64,000 nt of DNA from Brachionus rotundiformis (taxonomy: Eukaryota > Rotifera > Eurotatoria > Ploima > Brachionidae): the NCBI GenBank assembly GCA_016802295.1, contig JAESIW010000020.1, positions 4,626,821-4,690,820 of the forward strand, read 5' to 3'. The position numbers were made by a program, and so were the translations under genes. The notes beneath the pieces are model-generated. The model had not been told where the DNA came from. It ran no database searches and worked only from the letters and a program-made list of their open reading frames with translations. Shown here in pieces: positions 1 through 12,423 of the stretch. Positions within the stretch are counted from its first letter, which is position 1. The number at the start of each line of letters is the position of its first letter.

Positions 1-50
1 TCAAAATTTAATTTTTTTTTTTTTTTCTAATTAATCTAAAGTGTTCTTAC

Positions 51-2736
51 AGGCATACGAAAATGAGACTGGAATTTTCTCAGTGCCTCGTCAACTGGTA
101 GATCTTTGAGATCTATAAGCTGAATAAACTCGCTTGAATAAAAATAAAATGTAATTATTTGATTTCAAATAATGAATTTTTCTTAATTATTTAATTTTTT
201 TGTATCATATTTTTGTGAAATGATAAATTTTTATTGATAATTAAATTCCTTTAAATTATTATTATCTTTTTTTATAAAATTCAACTTTAAAATGACTAAT
301 ATGGAGTATTCTGTCAAAAAGAAGAAAATTATTTGTTTTTCGAAATGATGTCTTTTTAAAAAAGATCTTAAATCGTATCCAATCTAAATTTTTCATCTAT
401 CTAATTAAAGAGACAAAAAGCCTAACATGTTTTTTAGTTTTTCAGTCACTTGAATGAAAAATTTCTGAAATTAAGAAATACTTTGATTACCAAACTTTCT
501 GTTAATTAATTAAATACGTGAAAATACGAAGATGTCTATACTTTGACAGTGTATAGTTAAGATCTTGGTGCATCTAGCAATTTTAAGGTTTATTTTTATT
601 AAGCACTTAACTAATTGTCTATAATGAATTAATCACTTTTACTATTTGCTTATTAGTGTTATTTTCTTCTCTAATTATTATTAAATTAAAAAAAAATAAT
701 TCAGGAAAAGTTTTTTCCAGGGCAGTTCCGAATGGCAGAGCCTTCTTTTCAGCCCGCATGGTTGCAATATGATTAAGATATGTATTAGTTATATGTGTAT
801 AGTTTCTTCTCTAATATATAATTGAATTTTATTTAAGAGAAACTAAAATTAATTATCTTGTGTTTTTTAAAGTTATAGGCTTACAATAAATTAAGTTCTA
901 CTTTTATGAAAAAATTATCAAATCTTGAATTTTTTGTTGTATAAAAATAGTATAAAATATTAATTACGTTAAGATATTCTTAATGAATTTGTCCTGTGTG
1001 TTGCTAATGTACTCGCCGATCAACTGTTTACTTATACAATTTCTATTGAACAAAAACTCAGCTATGCTTTTCTCATTTTTGTCTAAAAACTTCTCCTCAA
1101 TCAAATAATTAACTCCTTTTTCAGGTTTTCTAAATAAAAATTAATTTAAAAAAAATTATTCTTTTAATTGCGAAAAAGTCATGCAGTCCTACCTGTTAAA
1201 AAGATTCAAACCGACTAGATACTTGTGCTTATTTACATCAAAATTATTTATTGACTTAGAATTAAGATTAAAATTTTTATTTGTATCAGAAAAGTTGGCC
1301 CTGAATTTTGTTGGCGAGTCACAATTTTTAGGTGTCTCGCCGCCAGCGCCAGGTGAACAAATTGGTGAATTTTTATTAGCTTGGTTATTAGAGCTTTTTG
1401 AGCTGGAAACTTTTGTAGAGCCCGACGAACAGCTCGAGGCTGATTCACTCGAGTAAACACTGTTAATGGAAGTCGAGTTTATGTCGTTTAAATTTTTTAT
1501 CTTTTTGCTGCTGATCTCAGGCTCGTCTTCTTCATCTAAATTTTTATAGTCGCCATTTGTCGAGCTCAGCAAGGATATGGTGGACAAATCATCGAATTTT
1601 ATTTGAGAATGTTCACTAAATTTTACATCTGCTTTTTGTCTGTCTTCAGGCTCGCTTTCAGCATCCTCAAATTCATCATCTTCTTCGAGGCCACCGTCAA
1701 TTTTCGGCTTGAGATTTTCGATATAATTTTCAAAATCAACACTTGGCAGGTCAATGCTTAGCTTTTTATTCAATTGATTTGGCTCCACTGTGTTACTGAT
1801 TGATACATCCAGGCTACGCCGTTTCACCGTGTTTTCGCACAGCTTTTGGTAATTTTTCCTCAATCTATACTCACGGTAGGCTAGTTGAATGGTGCGGGCA
1901 GCGCGTCGCGCTCTCAGGTGTCCACCGTACTTACGATTTAGAAGCTCTATTTCTTTTTGCTGCAAATCATTGGATAGCTCGTACTTCAAGTTAGTGCTTG
2001 CTGCTTTGCTGTTGATGGTCAAAGGAGTCTGATTGCTGAAATCGTATGCTTTTGAATCCAGATTTTGGCTATTGTTAAGTGTGGATATTGTGCTCTTGAG
2101 GCTTTTTTTTACCATTAGGTGGTGCTTAGGACTATGCAGCATCATGGAGGAGCTGATCGATGAGTTTATGTTCTTGTTGCTTGGTTTATAGTTGGGAGTG
2201 AACGGGACACTTTTGGAATCGAATTCGTCCAGTTCATTTATTCGGTCATGCTTGGCCAACGAGGAAGAAGATGACGAGGCAGAGGAGATGGGTGGGGTTG
2301 GCGATGCTAGGCTCAAAGTCGACGCGCTCGAGCTGTTTTCGTTTTTGTCTGCTCTTGACTGAATGACAAAGCTGGCCATCTCGATCTGCCGGCTAAGATA
2401 GCTCATGTAGTTGCTGTCCAGTGGTTTAAAACCATCCAATGTTCTGACTTGACCATTTAAAGTGGGCGATTTGACAAAATCGAATTCTTGGTCTATCAAG
2501 TTATCAACATACTTTTCCTTTTTGCTTCCCGATCTGCTCGCATTCAAAGTCTTAATTAGTCTGTTGACCAAATTGAGTAGATAATCTCGTTCGCTTAGCA
2601 AACTGTTTTGATTAGACTCGTAAATTTTGAGTCTTTCGTTCAGCTTTTGAATAATAAGGTCCTTTTCTTTGATCAATTGACGTGTTTCCGGTGGTGGACA
2701 GTCAATTCTTGACTTAATCAAACACTTTTCCATCAT
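51..2736 (-). CDS. IQSEC: IQSEC/Schizo-type Arf guanine-nucleotide exchange factor, 5' part (partial)
   Basis: IQSEC (BRAG) proteins activate Arf GTPases at membranes and synapses. Exons read 2736-1193, 1129-968 and 132-51; the gene then leaves the window at the left edge. The first exon codes about 514 residues: a coiled-coil-like start (residues 15-65), Ser/Asn-rich linkers, and near residue 280 an IQ motif preceded by the family signature RKYGGHLRARRAARTIQ. The Sec7 domain begins with VGLNLFN at the first splice and continues over the next two exons (KPEKGVNYLIEEKF, then LIGEY, the loop expected to hold the catalytic glutamate, then DEALRKFQSH). Splice phases join cleanly. The rest of Sec7 and the PH domain lie outside. 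The start ATG at 2736 is the first of two adjacent ATGs with no clear acceptor just upstream; an earlier 5' exon cannot be excluded. Family assignment is firm. Confidence 0.9.
133..967 (-). other. Long intron inside the Sec7 region of the IQSEC gene
   Basis: This 835 bp intron is much longer than the usual 40-70 bp introns here. It is AT-rich except for a GC-richer island at about 711-770. The island has no convincing exon reading in phase with the flanking Sec7 exons, which already join correctly without it. It could be an alternative exon, an enhancer or a small RNA; nothing further is visible. Confidence 0.5.
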
Positions 2737-3984
2737 AAAAAACTCATTTATATCAAATTTAAAATCTATTTTTATATATTATTTTTTAATTTTAAATGCT
2801 AAATAAAAAATGATAATTTTTTCAAAGCGATGATGAAGGATTAGATCCAAAAAATAATGAATAGATGAAAATAAAAAAAAAACTCAAAAAAACCAAGTGA
2901 TTTAACTTTATATCAATCGTAATAACTAACTAATTCGACGTTCTAATAGAGTAAAATTAATAATAATTAGACTTAAGATGGTTTAGATAAGATTACAATG
3001 TTTTAATCTTATAAAAATTTGCTCTTCAACTAATATAAAAAACATGTTAATTTCCAAGTTTATTATACTAATGTAATATTTTGAGTTTGGGCGAATAAGC
3101 TATGCTCTAACCCTTGTTTTTAATTATCTTTCTAGCTAGTTTAGTGCCATCTTGCTGTTCGCCGGGTGTCTCAAGCAAACAATTTTTCTCGTAAAGGAAA
3201 AACTAATCGATTTAAAGCTGAGTTAAGAAATTTAATTTACTTAAATTTTGTATATTAAAAATGTATTAAATTTATCCTATACCTTTACCCTAGAGTTTTA
3301 AATAGCTCCATGTCTGAAATAGTAGATGCCTGCGAGTACTTGACATATATTTTGATAAATTAGAAAAAAAGAAAATACAAAATTAAATGCAAAAATCGAT
3401 ATTTGTGTCTTTAAACTGAACCCGAGCTCATCACGATATCTACGAGAGGTTCTAAAGGTTAATTTTTTGTCAAGTTGGACACACGAAATTCTCAATCGAG
3501 AAAATATCCACTTGGCTACAACATGTGTTAGCAATTTTTCCTCAATTTAGATCAATCGTACAGACAAATTTTGATCATTCATTTATGCGAGTGCAACCTG
3601 TTCACAAAATGCTTAGATCACACATCTAAAAATTTAACTTTTTATAAAATTTTTATTTTAGTAATCAAAATACTCTTCATTGATACTGAATTTATGTTTA
3701 TAATTTTTTTCTAATTAGCCGCCAATTTTAATAAAAGTATTTTAAAAAATTTCGATTATTAACATTTGTTTATCCTGATCAAATATAAACCAAAAAATGA
3801 GAGAAAAAAAAACTTTTTAATAAATCACAACTTAAATATTTTACTTGCCATAATATAAATCTTACCATCTAAAGTTTAGTCATTTATAAAAGATAGCTAT
3901 TTAGTTTCAAATTTGATCATTAAACCCACAATTTTCTTAATTACATATAATCACTGAGAACTTGGGCATGTAGTTGATATTAGT
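2737..3984. other. Intergenic sequence upstream of IQSEC
   Basis: No gene could be supported. A more balanced patch at about 3085-3185 and another at 3410-3540 stand out from the AT-rich background. They might contain untranslated first exons or promoter elements of the IQSEC gene, which reads leftward, but no splice-consistent link to the coding exon was found. Confidence 0.4.
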
Positions 3985-4182
3985 GTGTCAATAAAGCATG
4001 TCTCCAAGGCTCGGCAATATCTTAATTACTACAATAGAAGAAAAGGCTGTCAATTTTTGTCTTCATCACGACAAAACCGTGCACCCATCCAAATAAATCG
4101 AACATCTAAAACCATCAGGCCTTATCTTAAAATAGCCGCAAGCTTGACAGCAGCCGGTTATCTTCTCCTAATCTCAAAATAA
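3985..4182 (+). CDS. Possible terminal exon or small protein with a C-terminal hydrophobic segment
   Basis: An open frame of about 65 codons ends in TAA. Its base composition is clearly more balanced than the surroundings. The reading is basic (KARQYLNYYNRRKG) and ends with a hydrophobic stretch (KIAASLTAAGYLLLIS) that could be a membrane anchor. There is no good ATG at its start; an acceptor-like TTAG directly upstream suggests a last exon, but no partner exon was identified. I do not recognise the family, and it may be chance. Confidence 0.25.
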   Translation: MSIKHVSKARQYLNYYNRRKGCQFLSSSRQNRAPIQINRTSKTIRPYLKIAASLTAAGYLLLISK

Positions 4183-5244
4183 TGCTCATAAACCGTTTTC
4201 TCTTATTATTCCAATCATTACTTCTTATCTAAACTCTAAATAGGTTAATTCGAGCGAATCTTCAATAAATTCATAGATATGATTTATAAATTAAATATCC
4301 TTTTAGAAATTAAAGCCAGAGTCCGTTATTATAAATATCGATCTTTTACTTAGATGTGTATTTCCAATATCTGAGTTGAATTATTGATTTTTCGAGCTGG
4401 GCCAAATCGGGGCGTGTTTATTCTGGCCGAGAGCGGCTCACTTGCGCTCACTATTTATGATAATAAATGTCTATTATTATAGTTGTAAATTGGTACTTGA
4501 AATTTTATTGTTTTTAATGGCATCTCACTTGTGCCACGGACTTAGACAAAACATTCAAGTTGACAACTTAACAATTACGCAACTCACTTGATCCTCAAGA
4601 CTAAATCCTATTAATATATTGATTTTTATTAGGCATTGTAAAATCCAACACAAAAATCCACTTAGAGAATGTTTAGTTTTTAAACAAGGTCTTCTGAAGT
4701 ATAATCATTAAAATATATATTAAATTACTTTAGTATATTAGGCTTAATTTTTGCTCTGTAATTTTTTGCTAATCAAAGATCTTAAATATCGACGGCCCAG
4801 GGAATAATATGTTTGCTTGATTTTAAATAAAAATTTTGATTCATTATTCGACCTGACCAAAAATCATATGTTCCTAGCAGCATTAATTAGCTTTAAATAT
4901 TTTCTAAATATAAAAGCTTTAATATTAATAAAAATTTTTAAATTTTAACCTTGATTTTCCTAGATTAAAAATCAAGAGGATTAAAAATGCTTTTTCATTT
5001 TAAATAAAAAAAAATTAAACTTTAAAAACACTTAATTCTATTAGTTTTAGACAATTTTAAATATTATGATTATTTATAAAAAAATAAAGGTGGTTTTGTG
5101 ACTTGAAGAAAAATTTTAAATCAAAATTAAGGTTTGCGATCGCTCGAATTAACCTGAATAAATCTAGGAAACATTTTAGCTTTTTTGATTCAATACGAAT
5201 TAATTTTAAAATAGTAGACCTAATTAGATTTATGCCACGTAATA
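4183..5244. other. Intergenic, AT-rich
   Basis: No supported gene. A GC-rich island of about 60 bp at 4393-4452 is conspicuous in an otherwise roughly three-quarters AT region. I see no reading frame or RNA fold that explains it. Confidence 0.4.
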
Positions 5245-5448
5245 GTGTTCCTATTAATACACTCTTCCTCCAATTATTTAATTATCCACCAACTCAAAAA
5301 GGATAAGATCATGCATATTGGATCAAAAATAATATTTGACATGATAGCTAAAATCTTCAAGAAATTGAACATTGGTACAGCACTTGTAAGACCTCATTTA
5401 GACTTTTCAATATCTCTAGAAAGATATTTTCAAGTCGACTATGGTTAG
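5245..5448 (+). pseudogene. Possible relic of a non-LTR retrotransposon reverse transcriptase
   Basis: The open frame contains ALVRPHLDFS, which resembles the LVRPHLEY-type motif near the C-terminal end of many CR1/Jockey-like reverse transcriptases. It is preceded by a helical, lysine-rich stretch. Sequence on both sides does not continue the resemblance convincingly, and the frame closes 15 residues after the motif. If real it is old and decayed. A single short motif is weak evidence. Confidence 0.25.
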
Positions 5449-8400
5449 TTCTTCACTTGGAAAATATGACAACACCAAGAGACTTGAGCTCAAAATGTAT
5501 TATCTATAGGAAAAATCAAGAATTGATAGCACAAAAGATACATTACTATCTAATTCAAAGGAATTGCAGAAAAAACTCAAAATTACCAAAAATTCCATTC
5601 GATTAAATCTCAAACCTACCAAGCTTACATCTCAAATAAAAACCATTTTAAAATTTATCTTATTCTAAGAACTTAATTTATAATAAATAATCCCAATTTA
5701 ATTTTGTTGTAATGTTTTTTATTAATTTTTTTAGAAATCTAAATCTATATGCATTTAAAATTCTAAAAAGATGGCTGAAAAGAAAGCACCATCATTCGAA
5801 ATTGTCCTGAGAAATTTTCCTTAAATTTTTTAAAATAAAATAAAAAGAGACTTCTTTGATAGACCTTAATAAAAGATATATTAGTGAAAATCTATTTCAA
5901 TTATTTCATATAATAGATGGATACTAATTTTTTATTATTGAAAATGGTTTGAATATTCCTCTTAATTAGTCTTACAATTTGACAAGACATTAAAAAAGAA
6001 TTGTTAGAGAAAAATTTATGCAACGATTTTATTTCTTAATAAATAGAGCTACAAATAATTGGAAAAGTGTACTTCAGTAAATTGCTAATAGCGAATTTAT
6101 AAACATTTTCAAAGATAATTTATAGATAATGGCTTAGCCAAGACATAGCTTCACAATTTAAATAATAATTTAATTTAAATTAAGTTTAAACATGGTCTTA
6201 AATATTTCAGATTAGCTTATAAAAAAGTGCTTTTATTTACTGTAGATAAACGTTAATATTATCATGTTATGTTATTAATCATACTTGAAAATGTGAAGCA
6301 AAACATGCCCATTTTATCGCTTCAAACACTTAGATCTTCTATCACCTATATATTATAAATTTTCCAAGTATCATTCATTAAGTTCAAATGTTAATATAAA
6401 AAAGCAAAAATTCAAATAAAAATACTTTCTATCATTTGAATTAAAAAATTATTTTTTGGTTAGAAAAAAGTCCGCTCGATTTAATAAATTTTAAATTGTG
6501 CTTATTAGAAATTTTAATAGACAATTCAATGGTCCTAAAAAAACATAAAAATAAATTAATTCGTCATTTGGTTTAATTTCTAGGCTAAATATAAGTTTCG
6601 AATACTCTTAAAAAAATTAAAAGAGAGAAACGAAGAGTGGCTATCGATAATAAGATTGTTTCTTAATTTAAAAAGAAAATTATCATTATCAAAATTAAGA
6701 TAAATAAATTCTTAGAAATTTATTGAAAAAGACTGATATTTATTTAGTGCTATCAAATTTCAAGTATTTGATTACAATTAATTTTTTTCTACTGATCATT
6801 TTGATAATGATATAACCATTTGGCCAAAAAAAAAGAATGTGATATTTAACTAAAATTCTTTCCAAAAACCTGAATTAATCTCGACTGAATTGGGTTTTCG
6901 AAGATTGTATATCGAAATAGCCTTATGAAATATTATTTATTCAATCGATTTTGAGTCTGAGGAATTAAGTAAAAAGTTTATTAATGCTTGTAAATAAAAA
7001 ATGAATATTTAATGAATCGATATTGAGTTTAAATATTCCATTAGGATTTTAAAGGGAAATTTTTAAAAATTTAGGACCAAGTATTTGAAATAGCTAAATT
7101 AATTACAATGCTAGAAATTTATTGAGCGGATTATGATCTCGTTTTTTATTTTAAAATTAAGTAATCTAAATTAAAATTCATTCAATTTCGTGAACAAATC
7201 AACTTAAATTAAAAAAATTGAATTAATTGAGTTTTTAAGATTAATGAAAGATACAGTGTGTGTGGAGTCATGAGTCGAACATTTTAAAAGCAAATTTAAA
7301 ATTTATTGTGAGTGATATTTGTGAAATGATAATAGTTTTTAATTTAGCGTTTAGCCGATAAATTCGAACCATATTGTTGAAAATAAACTTAGACTATTTT
7401 ATGAGTTTGATTTAAAGGTTTATATTTCTAACTTGGGGATAAAATTTCAAAAATTTACCTTTTTTACTTAAACTAAAGTATAGCAATAATAAAAACCTAA
7501 AAGGCAATTAGTCTCGATAGAATATTTTCAAAAAGTTTGTTTCAAATAGATACAGCGTCTTTTCTGAACCTAATATTTTGACGCATTATTGGTTGTATGC
7601 AAAAAAATGGACAGTCTTGGTATCCAAAATTATCTATGTTAATGAATTTGTCATACTATTTAAAAAACATAATTTTAAATATTATTTTCGTAATATGTGA
7701 ATAAATTACTTAACGACGAGTCAAATACAATAAATTCCAATAAAAGGATTTAAATTTTTTCCATAGTTATTTATTTCTTAAGTGAATTTTAGAATTGTTG
7801 AAAAAAACTTTTTCCTATTACTTAATTAAAATTTATTATTTAATTTATTATTTCTAATATTTAAAATCTCAAATAAAAATAATATTAAAATATCTGGTAT
7901 AATAAAAATATCCAGTATTACTATTTTTAAAATAAATTTAATTTTGTTTTTTTTTTAATCAAACTTATCATAATGAAATTTTCGGCTATGTATTTTTATT
8001 TTTGATTCTTTTTCAGGCCTTGTTATTTTATTTAATAATTTTGATTAAACAAGAAATTTTTTGTCATCCAAAAAAATTTTCTAAGATATTTACCTGTAAA
8101 AGCCTATGCAACTTATCATCTTATCGTACTATATTTTTACTTGCACGGAATTCCATTGTTTTGAAAATTATTATCTATTTATAAAAAAAAGTAAAATGAA
8201 AAGGTTCTAAAAAACTTAAAGTAAATAACTTTTGATTTCCTCTAATAAAATATCGCTTCATCTTTTTTGATTGCGTAATTCTTGATCAAGGATTTTGAAA
8301 TTTGAAATATAAACAAATAAATAAGAAATTATAAGCAGCTAATAAATTTAAATATCAAAAAATTGAGGATTTTTTAATCAACGATATCATTATAATAAAG

Positions 8401-11400
8401 AAAAATTGAATTGAATTCCGAAGCTGGATACTTGGCCTCTATATAAAGAACACTATTCTTTCAACACAAAAAGTAAAATATCGATTAATAAAAACTTATT
8501 TGTTAACAAAAACCAAACAAAGTTTGATGCCCTTACGTAAAATAATTAATGAAATCAAAATGTCTTAATGACATAATAAGTTTAAGAATTGTTTATGGCA
8601 AGTTTTGTTGAATTTATCGACGTTGGATACTTTGTTTACTATTAGTTTTATTATTCATAAAAAGTTTTTTTTAAATTCTATTCACCTCTAACTTGAATTA
8701 ATTTATTAATATCCAAGCTTGATACTTGATTTACAAACATCTGTTATAAAATTAGCAGGAATTAAATTGTCTAGTTTGTATTGATAACCTACATTTACGA
8801 TCATTTTTAGAAAATTCGAATATAAATTTCTGGTACAAATTAGATCTAATATAAAATCAAAAATTCATTCTTAAATCTAAATTTCAAAAAAAGTTTATTA
8901 AAATAGTTTGAAAAAATATATACAAACAAGTTAAAGTTATTAGAAATATTAAAATAAATCAATAATATTCTTATATAAAATCGAACTTTGAGAAACGGCC
9001 TAAAAACATGATTACACCAATCTGTGTGACTTTGGATTCTTTAGACAACTCTATAAATTGCTAATATTTGTTAAAGTTAATCTTTACTTTTAGATATTTT
9101 AAGTTATCAATCAACAAGTACATTATAGTCTAACAAATAAAAAACTAGTCTCAGAGTAAAGGCTCCTAGACATGCTAGAATAGATTTTAACTTAGAGTTG
9201 TATAGCATAGTTTTTGGCTATTATTGATCGAAATATAAAATAAACAATTCAATATACTTGCCAGAATCAAACTAAAAACTACTATATTGCCTAAATTTAT
9301 AGAACTAAATAAAAAATTTAATTGTTCGTAAAACGCGAGCAAATTTAGCAAGATAATTTAGGCATCTGATGGATCATAGAATAAACCAAGAGACTAGCTT
9401 GATCCCTAATATACCAAGATATTTTCAAATTAAGATCTTTTTTATTGTTTTATTGGCCACATAATCCAAAAGAAAATTTACCTGTCCTAAAAGAAAACTT
9501 TGAATATGATGTAACAAAAAAAAATTGTATATATATCCTTTTTATCTATTTAAAGAATAAGGATAAAAATTCTTTTTAAATAGACTGAGTTTTTTGTTTT
9601 CAAAATTATTAATATTTGAGTGAAAACATGACAAAACCATTGGATATTATAAGCCCATCACAGAGCTTAAGATTGCTAGCCATGTGCCAAAATTTTTTAA
9701 TTATTTCTTCCGTTTTGTCGCTTTAACAATGGATTAGAAAGTAAACAACAATTTAAGTTAGAAAAGAAATCTTGCTTATTAAGTAAACAATTAAGAAAGC
9801 CTTAAGTTATGTGCTATATTTATAAAAAGTTAAACTAAAAAATTGACTTAACTCTTAGTTTTATTTGTTTTCATAAAAAAATCACTAACAAATTATGGCA
9901 AATTTGTAATAGGCCGTTCTGAATAAATTTGAGACGTAGAATTTATTTTAATTTTTATTGTTGCATTTAATCTAGAAAATTTGTTTCAAAACATAAAAAC
10001 TAAAGTCCAGACTTGTTATATTTTTTTTCACAATAAAAAATTTTATTAACTTTTAGAATAAAAATCTGTTGAAATCAAACCCTTTTGTTTTTTAATTCTT
10101 TAAAATAAATATATACTTGTGCCAAAAGGTTCTCTTTAATAAACCAATTAGGTTTGGTAAATAAATTTAGTTTGCTTTTTTAAGGCATTACAGTTATCCT
10201 CTTACAATTTATTACATTCTTAATTTTTTGTCTTAGATAAACTAAGATAAATATCTTGTAATTTATATCCCAAACTACACGAAAAATTCATTTCTAGCAA
10301 AACTTACTAAAAGTTAAACAATTAATAAATATTAAATACTTAACATTAGATTTTGATTTTAGATACTCAATTAAATTTACTCTCTAAATTAAGTGATTAA
10401 TTCGAAAAGTTTTATTAGTCAAGTCAAAAAAATAATTTAATATTTTAATCAACCAAAATCCAAAGATAATTTATTCTTTATGGTTTTGAAGATGAGTTAA
10501 ACAATTTATAATTTTGACTCCCTATTTACTATTTGATAAATTAAATGTTAAATTAACTGGGATTAGAGTAAATCAACTTAATATTTGTTAAATCGACATA
10601 AAATAAAATACTTAACCAAAGTGTTAACTATTACTGAATTTAAATCATAGATTGGCGTTCGAAAAAAATTATTAGCCAGTTAAGATAAAGTAATATTTTC
10701 TGTAATTCGAAGCTTTATTGTCTAAATAAATATCCGAAAGCGTTTTATTTAATAGCTCATTTAAATATCCATTTACTGCATCGATGCCTTTAAAATAAAT
10801 CGGCTTAATGATACAATATTCAAATCATTAGATAAAAAAAATCATTGTAATTTTCTTTTAATTATATAAAATAAAAGTTATTTAAAAAGAATTATTTTTT
10901 ATAGTTTAAATTTCATGCTTTGTCCTTATTTCAAAAAATATTATTCGTATTTTAAGTGACAATTTAAAAATTACTCTTTAAATTGAAAATATTTTCATTT
11001 TGATGAGATGAACTGATATTTTTTAAATTGATAATTTAGTTTTCTTTGATTAAAATTTACATTTTAGAATGAAGTGAATTATTTAAACTACTGAAAATTG
11101 AAAAAAAAATTAGTATTAAAATTAATCAATTTATTTTTGATAATTTTTAATTTTAGAATTTTTTCCTTAATTATAATTACAATCAGGTAATTTTGAAAAA
11201 TGCTTTCTAATATTATTCCTTCTTTTTTCAGCTTTCATCTTATTTTTCATCGTATTGTTTCATAATTTTTACAAAAATTTATTTCTAGTTGCAATATGAT
11301 GGATATTTTAACAATGAACAATAAAGTTTTGATAAAAATATTCAATTATCTTTACAGAAAACAAAAACAATATTGAATTTTTTCGAAAATAATTAAATAG

Positions 11401-12160
11401 ATTAAAGGTACATTCAAATTTGATTTTTTATGTTTAATCTGTTTAGTTAAGTACATTAGTTTTCCTTTTTTTTTAAATTCAAACTAAAAAAGTTAATTTC
11501 CTATTTAAAATTTTTTCTAATATTATTAATTCTAATTATTTACTATGAGTTAAAATTAAAAAAAATATTATACCTGTTCACCTCATTGAAATAAAATTAT
11601 TTTAAAATAATTTGTTATTTTATTTTCATCGTTCTTAATAATAATTGTAAGTAAAAAATTTTCTATGCTCTTGAATCATTTAAAATAAAAAATTTTGAAA
11701 ATAAATTTCACATACTATTTAAAATAAAACTTAAATAAAAAATACGGTTCATTATTAAACCATTAGGGTATTCGGTAAAATAGTATTTTCAATGGTTGAA
11801 TTTGAACAAAGAAAATGCTTTATAATAAGTTGAATGAAATTAAAGAAAATAATCTCGTATATATTTAAAAGACAAAGAGGTTCAAGTTTATTTTAATTAA
11901 AATTATCTTGTTATATAACTTTATTATTATCGATTCTAAATAGAAACAAGGAAACTGGAAAGAATAATTATGGAATAAGGCCTTTTTTCGATGGAAATAA
12001 ATTCTCTTGATAATAAATCAACAATAAAAAGCGTTTACTTAACTAAAAGAGAAGATATTCCAATAATCTGTCTTAGTTGTTTTTAATTTCATTAAATAAT
12101 TACTATTTATATCAGGAATAAATAATAAAAATTATAAAAAATAAAAATTTTATTCTAAAA
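5449..12160. other. Gene-poor, AT-rich region
   Basis: Almost 7 kb without a frame that looks coding. Frames open by chance reach about 60 codons (for example near 8002-8184) but are low-complexity. No tandem array, tRNA, or terminal repeat was noticed. It may be ordinary intergenic DNA or hold distal regulatory elements of IQSEC or the first PITP gene. Confidence 0.5.
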
Positions 12161-12167
12161 TCATCTA

Positions 12168-12423
12168 CAGTGAGCATATTAAAAATGACATGGCCATTAT
12201 GATCGCGACCAAAATCCGATCCATTAGTGGTGCCGTACTGAAGTGACCACATCGTAGTTAGTGTACCGTACCATCCAAAAAATAAAAATATTTGAAGCAT
12301 TTTTAATTTTTAGTTATTATCTTATCATTTTTTAAAAATAAATGTTGGTTCAGTACGGCACAGCCAATGGTTCGGATTTTGGTCCCAACCACAAAGGCCA
12401 TGTCGTTTAAAAAATACCCACTG
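12168..12423. repeat. Imperfect inverted repeat, two arms of about 75 bp
   Basis: The arm at 12168-12242 is the reverse complement, at roughly 80 percent identity by eye, of the arm at 12349-12423. The arms are separated by about 106 bp. Both arms share blocks such as TTCAGTACGGCAC, CGGATTTTGGTC and GGCCATGTC. The GC content of the arms exceeds that of the flanks. The structure fits a foldback or MITE-like element or a transcribed hairpin. No obvious target-site duplication or transposase was seen. Confidence 0.75.

Noticed and set aside
1181..1994. Plus-strand frames opposite IQSEC exon 1
   Set aside because: Antisense shadows of the 514-codon IQSEC exon.
3298..3534. 78-codon frame on minus upstream of IQSEC
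   Set aside because: No link to the IQSEC coding exon by splice phase, no domain, and the end is low-complexity.
8002..8184. Open frame of 60 codons with hydrophobic start, preceded by an acceptor-like TTTTTCAG
   Set aside because: Low-complexity composition typical of AT-rich chance frames; no partner exon and no family resemblance.
12112..12300. 62-codon frame on minus (contains YGTTNGSDFGRDHNGHV)
   Set aside because: It is a by-product of the left arm of the inverted repeat; the other arm does not preserve the frame.
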